Below, in pieces: positions 8,301 through 16,225 of a stretch of DNA of 64,000 nucleotides. The stretch is from Streptomyces asoensis (lineage in GTDB: Bacteria; Actinomycetota; Actinomycetes; Streptomycetales; Streptomycetaceae), in NCBI RefSeq assembly GCF_013085465.1, contig NZ_CP049838.1, forward strand, positions 248,001 to 312,000, read 5' to 3'. The notes beneath the pieces were generated by a model. It did no database searches and was not told the origin of the DNA. It saw only the letters and a program-made list of their open reading frames with translations. Numbering within the stretch: position 1 is the stretch's first letter; the number at the start of each line of letters is the position of its first letter. The translations under genes and the position numbers were made by a program.

Positions 8301-9994
8301 CCGCCCGCAAAGCCCACGTGCTGCTGGCCGCAGGCCATGCGTTGGCCGACTCCCGGGAGTCCCGCCTCGCTGCGGCACTGGCCCGGGAAGCCGCTGGCAC
8401 CATCCGCTCCCTCACCCCCGCGAAGCACACGATCGCCGCACTGGCCGAGGCGGGCCGACTGCTTGCCCGTACCGGTGAACCACACCGCGCCGCCGAGGTA
8501 GCGGAGGAAGCCGGTGGTCTGGCCCGGGACCTCACCGATACCCGTCCCTCGGACCTTACCCTCGCCCACCTCGTCACCGCCCTGCGCCAGGCGGGCCAGC
8601 TGCGGCGTGCTGTCCCCATGGCCCGATCGCTCAAAGATCCCGCGGCGCGGTCCACCGCCCTGGCGCTCGCCGCCGGCGCCCACGCACAGGCCGCAGAGCT
8701 GGCCATCGCGGTCGGCCTGGTGGCTGAGGCCGCCGAAGCCGCGCCCACGGTCTTCTCCGACCTGAGGGCCGAGGCCCTGGCGCAGGTCGCTCAGGCACTC
8801 GCACGGTCGGGAGACCTTGAGCACGCCGTCGAACTCGCCGGAGACGTCGTCCGGCACTTCCGCTCGGACTTCGGCCTCCCGCTCGACGCGCTGGCTGGCG
8901 TCGTCCAGGCTCTCGCCGAGGCGGGGCGGACCGGCGAGGCCCTGGACCTCGCCGCGACACTGACCGGCACGGAATCCAAGGCGGACGCCCTGGCACGCGT
9001 GGCCGTGACACTGGCCCGCCCGGACTTCCCGCGTGCCTGCCGCATCACGACCGACGCCGCGCTCCTGGTCTTCGACGAGGACAACCCGCTGAGCCAGGCC
9101 TTCGCCCTTGCACGGGTCGTTCGGTCGCTGGCCGGCCCGAGGAAAGAGCGCCACGGTTCATGCGAGCTGGCGCACGTCGCCATCGACGTCGCGCTGTCCG
9201 TCACCAAGCCCTGGACGGACCCCCAGCTGATCGCTGAGGTCTGCGAGGCACTGATCCAGGCAGGAGACGTCGGCCACGCCGTGGAACTCGCCATGGACTA
9301 CGCCCACTCCGTGGCAGACGACGCCGATCCCGAACTCCACGCCGCCGCGCTGGCGCACGCGGCGTGCACCCTCGCCCTCGCCGGAGAGACCGGGCACGCC
9401 GTGGCCTGGGCGACGCTGGCGGCCGAGGAGGCTCGCGCCCTCCGCCATGTAGGTGACCGGGCGGATGTCCTCTTCACCGCCGCCACTGCCCTGACGGAAT
9501 CGGACAAGGCGGACCGAGCCGCCGAACTCGCCGCAAAAATCCCGGACATGGAACTGCGGTCCAGCGCCCTCGCCACCGCCAGCCACAGCCTGATCAGGAA
9601 GGGCGAACTGCCGCAGGCCCTCAAGGCCGCCCGGGACATCCGGGATCCCGCCACCCGGGCCGAAGCCCTCGCCCATATCGCCAGCACGCTGGGCGACACC
9701 GGTCAGCACCAGTTGTGCCTCACATACCTCTCCGAGGCCGCCGAGCACGCCAGAACCGTCACCAACCACTACCAGCGGGACACGCTTCTGGCCGACCTCG
9801 CATGCGCCGCCCCGGACGAGCACACGGGACGCGCGCTGCTGGCCGAGCTGCTCAGTTCCGGTGCCTGGGAGGCGGCACTGCCGGCGATGGCACAGGTCGC
9901 CCCCGAAACCCTGAAGACCATGGCATCCCTGCTCGCGGAACCCGGCATGCCGTCAGCCGCGCAGCCGTCGAGGACTTCGCTGAGCACGGCCTGA
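5351..9994 (+). CDS. trypsin-like protease / STAND NTPase / TPR-like fusion
   Basis: A 1547-residue three-part protein. Residues 1-215 form a trypsin-fold protease with a readable triad: His38 (LTCRHVV), Asp79 (GDDVALLLL) and Ser168 (GGVSGAAVF, so the oxyanion glycine is present but the usual GGP is not). Residues 245-450 form an ATPase with an atypical P-loop, APAWSGKT (GKT at 282-284), and Walker B LVLVVDGLDED (367-372). From about 640 to the end are many degenerate TPR-like repeats (GDLEHAVELA, GRTGEALDLA, GDVGHAVELA, GETGHAVAWA). This layout fits NTP-gated conflict proteins in which the repeats sense a trigger and oligomerisation activates the protease. Substrate and trigger are unknown. 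It is intact despite lying among IS relics. Confidence 0.85.
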   Translation: MDEHRLADIRAGHAGKHRPSSLGSGYLVAPALVLTCRHVVMDRASGMPFARIVVRVGHPREPVEQRAATVEWLPHEGDDVALLLLEEPVDVPGAVRWGKPSGDEPLSYVGLGFPEHAPPLEKGQRGVDQLRGELPPLGTGPEWGAVLDQKATAVRRRPGKQREWGGVSGAAVFCQGLLVGVVFCDDHEHENRRLYALPAWTFITRDGFADLLQRHTGHAPVLESAHGGPVVPESGHLLVVREFAAERFQGRERELAQLHTFSTAPEGSAPGYWRWLAPAWSGKTALMAEFVLHPPSDADVLSFFVSIHDHPERSDRDGFLRSMGDQLRQHLGDIGLECDSRARFLKALERAAERSVCRGRRLVLVVDGLDEDAGVTSGTSGQSIAGLLPAHPYTGLRILVTARPDPPVPIDVPAAHPLRGDAITHRLEASPAAQVIRQEAERSLSALLDGRKDGDGEELGRNVTRLLAAAGGGLGARDLAALTEAVPREVLRVLGGSIGRSFHRRRARHGADGSPEDAPYFFAHRELQEGAFASLSPTVLAKCCQGIHDFVEGWRTRGWPAETPEYALSGYPHLLRRLGDADRLGKLASDMARHERLWHATGSDATALAEIDNAFRLLRDAGCHDLRLPVRLAYCRDLIRHRSVDVPDQLVTLSAFLGQTSRAVALAKSHPDPRHQVHRLMAVSEALLEAHDTTAAREVALDAAARATTITVSSAEDHVCLLVRTARMLARVGAGDIVGLLRRAVGIAETITQPGRQSQDFAVLHDSPLSQVSALARACTVLEEAQDLCGADAFSKELAARVEALAELAARITRTLHRDIQPHHLVPAASIMARAGHPERAVELAAAALAHVPYDVGQRCDHLAGVAEVLALAMEPDRAAELCRAAADLARSVTGATLPAQHLLVVAKASLTLADASTPARDRVREHTRQAALLALEAAATALHQGEQDQQGHQADVLACACDVLTRSGSPWAAAQVAQSLSDPARKAHVLLAAGHALADSRESRLAAALAREAAGTIRSLTPAKHTIAALAEAGRLLARTGEPHRAAEVAEEAGGLARDLTDTRPSDLTLAHLVTALRQAGQLRRAVPMARSLKDPAARSTALALAAGAHAQAAELAIAVGLVAEAAEAAPTVFSDLRAEALAQVAQALARSGDLEHAVELAGDVVRHFRSDFGLPLDALAGVVQALAEAGRTGEALDLAATLTGTESKADALARVAVTLARPDFPRACRITTDAALLVFDEDNPLSQAFALARVVRSLAGPRKERHGSCELAHVAIDVALSVTKPWTDPQLIAEVCEALIQAGDVGHAVELAMDYAHSVADDADPELHAAALAHAACTLALAGETGHAVAWATLAAEEARALRHVGDRADVLFTAATALTESDKADRAAELAAKIPDMELRSSALATASHSLIRKGELPQALKAARDIRDPATRAEALAHIASTLGDTGQHQLCLTYLSEAAEHARTVTNHYQRDTLLADLACAAPDEHTGRALLAELLSSGAWEAALPAMAQVAPETLKTMASLLAEPGMPSAAQPSRTSLSTA

Positions 9995-10657
9995 TCGGCA
10001 GGGTCTACGGCAAGCTTCCAGCGGATTTTCACGGTCATCGAGGTCGTCCGAGCCCGCTGACGTCAGCAGACGACTCGGGCCCAGTTGGTGATCTTTTCCA
10101 CCTGAGATTCGTTGGACGGGCGTGAAACTGTCGCCGAAACCATGCCCGGGGTGGAGCACTATGCCGAGACGACGGCCGAGAGTGCCCTGCCACCTCGCCG
10201 ATTCCGCAGGGCCAGAGAGCTGGAGCCAGGCGGCCGCGGACGACGCCCTGGATGCGATAGACACCCTCGCCGGGGCACTGTCCGCGCTCGGGCCGGACGT
10301 CGCGGCCGCCCTTCTCGCCGGTGACGACCGCCACCACCAATGCACGCCGACAGCTCGGGCTTGGCAACGATGGAGGCACGGCGGTCGTGGGGGAAGTGCC
10401 GGGCCTGCGGCGTTCCGCACAGCGTTGCCGGCGGCGCGGGCTTGGGCCCGCCTTCAAAGGTATCCGTACGGACGGCTGACCACAGGCGCGCAAGGCCGTT
10501 GGCCAGGACGCAAGGAGCGTACGACTGCTCCGGCGTGCACCACCGAAGCAGCAATGCAGTGGGCGCCCTCACCGCAGCGGCCTTGGCACCAGAATAGAAG
10601 AGGGATACCTCTCCTATTCGATTCGAAGGTGATGCCCCCCGGATCGGACCCGCTGCG
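9995..10657. other. no gene recognised
   Basis: About 660 bases after the protease-NTPase gene. A short rightward stretch near 10215-10335 (QAAADDALDAIDTLAGALSA) has coding-like composition but no start, no known motif and no continuation. I see no terminator hairpin I would trust. Confidence 0.4.
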
Positions 10658-11234
10658 TCATCGTGGGATCCGGCAGTAGCCCTCAAGAGGCAGGTTCAGC
10701 ATGAACACCGTGTTGTACCGCCGCCGGATATCGCTCACGCTCGCAGCCGAAGGCTCGCACAGGAACCGGTAGGCGTTAGCCGGTTGCTCAGGCTCGGGAA
10801 CCAAGGAGCCTGGCAGGTCCCAGGTAAGGGTGTGCCCGGCGCGGGTCAGCTCGCCCTGTCTGCCCTCGCTGGCGATGTCGGGGGTGAAGGGGATCCCGGA
10901 CAGGACCTGTTCCCCCACATCGAGGATCCGGGGACGGTCTCGGCCTGCGGCAGCGGGGAACTGTAGTAGGCCGTCAGACGCATCCAGCGGGACACGCGGT
11001 AGGCGGATCTCACCGGAGTGAACAGATCCCAGCTGGCCATGCCTCGGGTGTAGTGGTCCTCAATGACCAGGAGACGCAACACCAGGGGTGTGCTCTCCGC
11101 GTAGGCGTGGGCGATGGCGCGCAGCCGGGCCTCAGTGTCCTGCCGAGCCCGACGGGCGGTATCACTGTCTGCGAGCTGGTGGGCTGTGCGGCGGCTGGTC
11201 GAGCCGAGGAGCGTCCATATGCGGGCCACAACAA
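10658..11234 (-). pseudogene. unrecognised gene, frameshifted and cut at its N-terminus
   Basis: Two frames combine into one coherent protein: RLRAIAHAYAESTPLVLRLL, HYTRGMASWDLFTPVRSAYR and RLTAYYSSPLPQAETVPG, then after a G5 run at about 10913-10918 EQVLSGIPFTPDIASEGRQG, HTLTWDLPGSLVPEPEQPAN and YNTVFMLNLPLEGY. One base gained or lost in the G run explains the break. The N-terminal side stops where the IS5-type element with the 28-base repeat begins (11235). I do not recognise the family. Confidence 0.45.
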
Positions 11235-11262
11235 TAAGACATCGTTTCTTATGGCCCGATCG
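11235..11262. repeat. 28-base imperfect inverted repeat, left arm
   Basis: Begins TAAGA, contains TCGTTTCTTATGGC and ends GATCG. It matches the inverse of 14022-14049 at 24 of 28 positions, facing inward. A CAA trinucleotide flanks both outer ends, as a 3-bp target duplication would. It lies directly before an IS5-type transposase gene. Confidence 0.5.
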
Positions 11263-11277
11263 CGCGTTGAACCGGGC

Positions 11278-12086
11278 ATGACGAATCTGGTTGAGCGGTT
11301 GGCACCGGACGAGTTGTGGGCTCTGTTCCAGCGGGTGGTGCCGCCCGCCGAGGTGAAGCGTCCGCAGGGCGGGGGCCGGCGTCGAGCCGGTGACCGCGAG
11401 GCACTGGCCGCGATCATCTTCGTCGCTACCTCCGGTTGTACGTGGCGGCAGCTCCCGCCTGTGTTCGGTCCGGCCTGGCAGACGGTGTACCGGAGGTTCA
11501 CACAGTGGAGCCAGGACCGGGTCTGGGCCCGGCTCCACCGCGTGGTCCTGGATGAACTCGGTGCCCGGGGTGAGCTGGACTGGTCCCGGTGCGCAATCGA
11601 TTCGGTCAGCATCCGTGCCGTAAAAGGGAGATGCTGACGGGACCGAATCCGACCGATCGTGGCAAGTCGGGATCGAAGATTCATCTGCTCACCGACCGGA
11701 ACGGACTGCCGCTGGCGCTGGGCATCTCCGGAGCCAACATGCACGACAGCCAGGCCCTGGAACCGCTTGTGCGCGGCATCCCGCCCATCCGCTCCCGCCG
11801 CGGACCTCGACGCAGACGCCCGGCGAAACTGCATGCGGACAAGGGCTACGACCACAAGCACCTGCGACGATGGCTCCGCAGCCGCGGCATACGCCACCGC
11901 ATCGCACGCAAGGGCATCGAGCCCTCGCAGCGGCTCGGCCGTCATCGATTGGTCGTTGAACGTACGGTTTCCTGGCTTGGCGGATGCCGTCGCCTGCACC
12001 GGCGCTACGAACGCAAGCCCGAGCACTTCCTCGCCCTCGTCGGCATAGCCGCCGCTCTCATCTGCCACCGGCGCCTCACCACATGA
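11278..12086 (+). CDS. IS5-family transposase, -1 frameshifted
   Basis: First frame: MTNLVERLAPDELWALFQRV, TSGCTWRQLPPVFGPAWQTV helix-turn-helix region and DWSRCAIDSVSIRAVKG. Second frame: GPNPTDRGKSGSKIHLLTDR, HADKGYDHKHLRRWL and RLVVERTVSWLGGCRRLHRR, giving the D-D-E set. The frames switch by -1 at GTAAAAGGGAG near 11625, where IS5-type elements of this layout commonly use ribosomal slippage, so this copy may be functional. It shares no close identity with the two copies at the left edge. The first in-frame ATG is at 11251; 11278 is chosen because the family begins at MTNL. Confidence 0.8.
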
Positions 12087-12117
12087 ACGGTGGAGAGGCG
12101 TTGTGGCGTCGGCGGGA

Positions 12118-13110
12118 TCAGTCGGTGGTGAAGCTGGACAGTGTCGCGGCCGGGTAGCGGCTGCCCGCCGAGCCGTGGGGGAGGATCTCGGTGATGTGGG
12201 CCAGGTCGGCGTCGGTGAGCTGGACGCTGTCCGCGCCGGCGTTCTCCTCGAGACGCTTGGCACTGCGGGTGCCGGGGATGGGCACGACGTCCTGACCCTG
12301 GGCGAGGAGCCAGGCCAGCGCGAGTTGGGCGGTGGTGATGCCCTTGGCCGCGGCGAGTTCCTTGAGCTGTTCGGTGGCGCGGAGGTTGTAGGTGTAGTTC
12401 TCGCCCTGCCAGCGCTCGTCCCAGCTGCGCATGTCGTCCGCGGGGTATTCGCTCGCGGGCTTGACCGCTCCGGTCAGGAAGCCTCGGCCGAGCGGGGAGT
12501 AGGGCACCAGGCCGATGCCGAGCTCCCGCAGGACGGGGAGGATCTCCTCCTGCACCTCGCGCTCGAAGAGCGAGTACTCGTACTGGAGGGCGGAGACCGG
12601 GGTGACGGCGTGGGCTCGGCGGATGTACCGGGGGCCGACGTTGCTCAGGCCGAAGTACCTGACCTTGCCCTCGGTGATCAGTTCACCGACGGCGCCCGCG
12701 ACTTCCTCGGCGGGGACGTTGGGGTCGGAGATGTGCTGGTAGAACAGGTCGATGTGGGCGGTCTGCAGGTGACGCAGGCTGTTTTCGGCGACCTCGCGGA
12801 TGTTCTCGGGGCGGCTGTTGAAGCCGGAACCGAGCGGCTGGGAGGTCATGTCGAAGCCGAATTTGGTGGCCAGGACCACCTCGTCGCGGAAGTCCCGGAC
12901 AGCTTTGCCCAGCAGGATCTCGTTGCTGCCGGTACCGGCGCCGTACAGCTCGGCGGTGTCGAAGAAGTCGATCCCGAGTTCGTGGGCACGATGGATGGTC
13001 GCGGTGCCCTCGTCATCGTTCGAGGTGCCGTAGGCCATGGACATGCCCATGACGCCGAGACCGAGCGCCGAGACGCGCAGGCCCTGAGAGCCCAGGTTGC
13101 GGTGCTGCAT
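12118..13110 (-). CDS. aldo/keto reductase
   Basis: A 330-residue NADPH-dependent aldo/keto reductase of the broad AKR13-like group. The tetrad is visible: Asp51 and Tyr56 (FDTAELYG), Lys83 (ATKFGF) and His126 (DLFYQH). The nucleotide-binding end has VPIPGTRSAKRLEENAGA. Likely acts on small aldehydes or ketones in the cytoplasm. It is divergent from a TetR gene with two palindromic operators between them, so it is probably repressed by that regulator and induced by its substrate or a related electrophile. Confidence 0.88.
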   Translation of the reverse strand: MQHRNLGSQGLRVSALGLGVMGMSMAYGTSNDDEGTATIHRAHELGIDFFDTAELYGAGTGSNEILLGKAVRDFRDEVVLATKFGFDMTSQPLGSGFNSRPENIREVAENSLRHLQTAHIDLFYQHISDPNVPAEEVAGAVGELITEGKVRYFGLSNVGPRYIRRAHAVTPVSALQYEYSLFEREVQEEILPVLRELGIGLVPYSPLGRGFLTGAVKPASEYPADDMRSWDERWQGENYTYNLRATEQLKELAAAKGITTAQLALAWLLAQGQDVVPIPGTRSAKRLEENAGADSVQLTDADLAHITEILPHGSAGSRYPAATLSSFTTD

Positions 13111-13155
13111 GAGTTCACTTCCTCAGTGCTTGTCGGCCCCACCCCGAACGGGTCG

Positions 13156-13172
13156 AACCGAACTGTTCGGTT
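13156..13172. promoter_or_regulatory. TetR operator 1, perfect palindrome
   Basis: AACCGAAC-T-GTTCGGTT is a perfect 17-base palindrome 46 bases before the reductase start. It is the best candidate binding site for the divergent TetR protein. Confidence 0.65.
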
Positions 13173-13204
13173 TTAACGTTACGCGCAGGTGCTCTGCAAC
13201 GCCA

Positions 13205-13221
13205 AACCAAACCGTTCGGTG
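13205..13221. promoter_or_regulatory. TetR operator 2, imperfect copy
   Basis: AACCAAACCGTTCGGTG matches operator 1 at 14 of 17 positions, centred 49 bases away and 16 bases before the TetR start. This would give autorepression and possibly looping between two dimers. Confidence 0.55.
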
Positions 13222-13236
13222 CTTTATCCTGGGGTT

Positions 13237-13866
13237 ATGTCCCATTCCCCCGACTCCGGCCAGGCACCAGTGCACGCTGCTGCTTCTGGCAGCAGCGACA
13301 CCACGCGTGAGCGGATCCTCGCCGCTGCCATGGAGGAGTTCGCCCGCCACGGCATCGCCGGCGCCCGCGTCGACCGCATCGCCAAACTGGCCCGGACCAG
13401 CAAGGAGCGGGTCTACGCCTACTTCCGCAGCAAGGAAGCGCTCTACGCCCATGTCGCCGCGCGAGAGCTCTCCGTCATCGCCGAAGCCACCCAGATAGAC
13501 CCGTCCGACCTTCCCGGCTACGCGGGCCGCCTGTTCGACTACTTCACCGCCCGCCCGGACCATCACCGCCTGATCACCTGGGGTCGCCTCGAACTGGCTG
13601 ACGCCGCGGCCACCGAAGCCGATCCCACCCGGGCGACCATCACCCGCAAGCTCGACCAGCTCCGCCAGGCTCAGCAGGCCGGGCAACTCAGTCCCGCCTG
13701 GGACCCGGCCGACGTCCTCGCCCTGGTCAACCAGATCGCCACTACCTGGGCAGCCCAACCCGAACTCGCCGAAGCCGCGGCCGAGCACGCCACAGACTCC
13801 TCCACCGCGGCCCGCCGCGCCGCCGTGGTGACCGCAGTCGAGCAGCTATTCCCCCGAGCGGTCTGA
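13237..13866 (+). CDS. TetR family regulator of the aldo/keto reductase
   Basis: A 209-residue TetR protein. After a flexible N-terminal stretch comes the DNA-binding domain TTRERILAAAMEEFARHG, GARVDRIAKLARTSKERVYA and YFRSKEALYAHV (residues ~22-70); the ligand-binding half follows and ends EQLFPRAV. The ATG at 13237 is used because longer in-frame readings run through the operator. Divergent from the reductase and sharing two AACCGAAC-type sites with it. Confidence 0.85.
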   Translation: MSHSPDSGQAPVHAAASGSSDTTRERILAAAMEEFARHGIAGARVDRIAKLARTSKERVYAYFRSKEALYAHVAARELSVIAEATQIDPSDLPGYAGRLFDYFTARPDHHRLITWGRLELADAAATEADPTRATITRKLDQLRQAQQAGQLSPAWDPADVLALVNQIATTWAAQPELAEAAAEHATDSSTAARRAAVVTAVEQLFPRAV

Positions 13867-14021
13867 CTAGCACCGGTTTCGGGCAGGGGACCCGCACGCA
13901 ACGGGGTACGTGCGCTGGTGACCGGAGTTGGGTTCAGGATGCCGAGCCCCCGGGCATCCCTGCTCACCAGCACCACCACTGACGGAACCTCACAGGAATC
14001 CGTCCGACACCGTTCAGCGAC

Positions 14022-14049
14022 CGATCACGCCATAAGAAACGACCTCTTA
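14022..14049. repeat. 28-base imperfect inverted repeat, right arm
   Basis: Inverse of 11235-11262 at 24 of 28 positions, ending CTCTTA at the outer side. It lies seven bases below the stop of the truncated IS5-type transposase at 14056, so it could belong to that element instead of to the unit 11235-14049. Confidence 0.5.
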
Positions 14050-14055
14050 CAACGG

Positions 14056-14630
14056 CTAACACAATGAGCTGAGTTGTCGGTGGGTGATGAGGCAGCAGGC
14101 GAGTTTGAGGAACGCTTCGTGGATGTCGGCTCGCCGTTCCCATCGGATGCGCAGACGTCGGAAGCCGTGCAGCCACGCAAAACTCCTCTCCACGACCCAG
14201 CGGTAGGTGCCCAGTCCTGTGCCGTGCAGGGTGCCGCGGCGGGCGATCGCGGACACGATGCCGCGGGCGCGGACCTGGTCGCGGTAGATGTCGTGGTCGT
14301 AGCCTCGGTCGGCGAACAGAGAATCCGGCCTGCGGCGGGGACGTCCGACCCGGCCGCGGACCGGCGGGATCGCGTCGAGCAGCGGCAGCAACTGCGTGAC
14401 GTCGTTGCGGTTGCCCCCGGTCAGCAGGACCGCAAGCGGGGTGCCGTGCCCGTCGGTGATCAGATGGTGTTTCGAGCCGGCCCGGCCCCGGTCGACCGGC
14501 GAGGGGCCCGTGTGGATCCCCCTTCTAACGCCCTGACGTGGGAGGAGTCGACCACGCACCTCGACCAGTCCAACCGGGAAGCCGCATTCAGCTCGGCCAG
14601 CAGGACCTCGTGCAGCCGCTGCCACACTCC
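14056..14630 (-). pseudogene. IS5-family transposase, 5' truncated and frameshifted
   Basis: Reads VWQRLHEVLLAELNAASRLD and DWSRCVVDSSHVRALEGGS in one frame, then in another HTGPSPVDRGRAGSKHHLIT, FADRGYDHDIYRDQV and YRWVVERSFAWLHGFRRLRI to LSSLC. The usual N-terminal 70 or so residues are missing: the sequence upstream is an RHS-repeat fragment in the same frame as the second part. The frame switch near 14515 may be the programmed site of this IS type. Confidence 0.7.
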
Positions 14631-14838
14631 GGCCCGTGCTGCGGGTCAGGCCGTCTGCGGTGCCGATCGCGGTCAGACGGCCGGTCAGATCGTAGCCGAG
14701 GGTGGGGGTCGCTGTCGTTGCCTCCGCGCCCGTGCCTGTCTCTCTCGTCAGGCGGCCGAGGCCGTCATAGGTGCGCTCACGCCTCACTCCGCCCGGCAGG
14801 AGCTCGGTTACCGGCCGGTCCGTCGCGCTGCACTGGGC
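14629..14838 (-). pseudogene. RHS-repeat toxin fragment
   Basis: The translated stretch ERTYDGLGRLTRETGTGAEA, LGYDLTGRLTAIGTADGLTR carries two YD-type RHS repeats (YDGLGRLT, YDLTGRLT). Such repeats form the shell of large secreted polymorphic toxins of the RHS/WapA type. Only about 70 residues remain, joined directly to a truncated transposase. It hints at the toxin whose immunity genes survive elsewhere in the window, though nothing links it to a specific one. Confidence 0.6.
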
Positions 14839-14869
14839 CGCCAAGGGTGCACGCCTCTCCCGATGCGGC

Positions 14870-16180
14870 TCATCGGTCGCGCTCCGGCTCAGTCGCTTGG
14901 GCATCTCCAGTGCGTCGTCGAACTGTACGAACCCTTGATCCCGTCGAGCCACGTGGTGTTGGAGTGTCGTTGCTCGCGGGACGCATGCTGATCAGGCTTG
15001 CGGCGAGTAGCAGAGCGCCCCCGATGTAGAAGGGGGCGCGAAGCCCGAAGGAGTCGGCTTCAAGACCCGCGAGAACAGCGCCGAGCGTGATTCCGCCGCC
15101 GATGACCATCTGGTAGGCCATGCCGACCCGCCCCAGCAAGTGAGCAGGGACGAGTGCCTGGCGGAGGGACACTGCGGTCACATTCCATGCCAGGTTCGCC
15201 GCTCCGTACGCAGCGATGCAGGCGCCGGCGATGAGGCCCGAGGAGGCCGCGCCGGCAGCCACTGCGGTGCCTGCGGTGACCGCAGCAGTCAGCCGCAGAA
15301 CTCGAGGGGGTCCGTAGCGGGCGCTCAGGCGAGGCGTCGCCATCGCCCCCGCTACGCCGCCGATCGCGAAGGAGGCGACCAACAGGGCGAATCCGAGACT
15401 GGTCAGGCCCAGGGTCTGCCGGGCGTAGAGCACCAGAATGGCGATGAGGCCCCCACCTACAAGGTTCGTGATCCCAGACGTCAGGCAGAGGCGACGGAGC
15501 AACGGCTGCTGCCAGAGCCAGCGCACCCCCTGAGTCGTGTCGTCGAGCAACCTCCTCCAAGGGTTTGGTGTGGCTTGCGGCCGTGGACGGAAGTCGCCGC
15601 TCAGCGTCAGGGCCAGTACGGCAGCGGCCGCGAACGACACCGCATCGACGGCGAAGGGAAGCATGGCGCAGACACCGAAGAGCAACGCGCCCAGCGGGGT
15701 GCCGAGGAGGGTGTCGGTGATGAGAGAACCGGACTGCAGACGGGCGTTGGCGCGCGTCAGGTCCGGGGAGGCAACCAGCGTCGGCACGATGCCTGACCAG
15801 GCTCCGTTGTAGAGGGTCTGTCCAAGCCCGAGAAGGAAACCGATGCCGGCCAGCAGAAGCACCGTCATCGCGTGAACTGCCACTGCGACGGCGAGCACCC
15901 CGACGACCACGGCTCGGACAGCGTCGACGACCCACAGGATGCGACGGCGGTCGAAGCGGTCCGCTATGGCGCCCGAGAGGAGGCCGAACAGCAGCAGGGG
16001 CAGTTGTTCGGCCACATAGACGAAGGTGACCTGGCGAGGATCGGAGGTGAGCTGAGCCGCGAGCAGGGGCAGAGCGACGAAGCGCATCCCGTCGCCGAGG
16101 CTGGAGACGATCACCGAGGCCAAGAGGCGCTGGAAATCCGGCCCGAGCTTCGTGCGCGTGCTGCCTCTGGATAAAAACAT
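14870..16180 (-). CDS. MFS exporter (MFS_3-like)
   Basis: A 436-residue major facilitator protein with about 12 membrane helices. It opens FQRLLASVIVSSLGDGMRFV and has the cytoplasmic motif SGAIADRFDRRRILWVVDAV after helix 2-3, typical of the EntS/macrolide-efflux branch. Likely exports a drug or siderophore-like small molecule. The last ~35 residues (TPTPRGSTGSRVRTVRRRTG...) are polar and may come from the junction with the RHS relic. The start codon overlaps the operator at 16174-16204, so the transcript may be nearly leaderless and directly repressed by the divergent TetR protein. Confidence 0.85.
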   Translation of the reverse strand: MFLSRGSTRTKLGPDFQRLLASVIVSSLGDGMRFVALPLLAAQLTSDPRQVTFVYVAEQLPLLLFGLLSGAIADRFDRRRILWVVDAVRAVVVGVLAVAVAVHAMTVLLLAGIGFLLGLGQTLYNGAWSGIVPTLVASPDLTRANARLQSGSLITDTLLGTPLGALLFGVCAMLPFAVDAVSFAAAAVLALTLSGDFRPRPQATPNPWRRLLDDTTQGVRWLWQQPLLRRLCLTSGITNLVGGGLIAILVLYARQTLGLTSLGFALLVASFAIGGVAGAMATPRLSARYGPPRVLRLTAAVTAGTAVAAGAASSGLIAGACIAAYGAANLAWNVTAVSLRQALVPAHLLGRVGMAYQMVIGGGITLGAVLAGLEADSFGLRAPFYIGGALLLAASLISMRPASNDTPTPRGSTGSRVRTVRRRTGDAQATEPERDR

Positions 16181-16204
16181 GAACTAGACTCTGGTTCGTG
16201 TTTT
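16174..16204. promoter_or_regulatory. TetR operator between MFS and TetR genes
   Basis: Arms AAAACATGAAC (16174-16184) and GTTCGTGTTTT (16194-16204) are inverse at 10 of 11 positions with a nine-base spacer. The left arm contains the MFS start codon (16178-16180); the right arm lies 21 bases before the TetR start. A dimer here would block both promoters. Confidence 0.65.
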
Positions 16205-16225
16205 GGGAAGGTGTCAAGGAGTTCG

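Noticed and set aside
12103..13176. Long rightward reading (357 codons) across the aldo/keto reductase gene
   Set aside because: Exactly antisense to a well-conserved reductase with an intact catalytic tetrad; the reading is Gly/Val/Glu-rich as expected for a shadow frame in GC-rich DNA.
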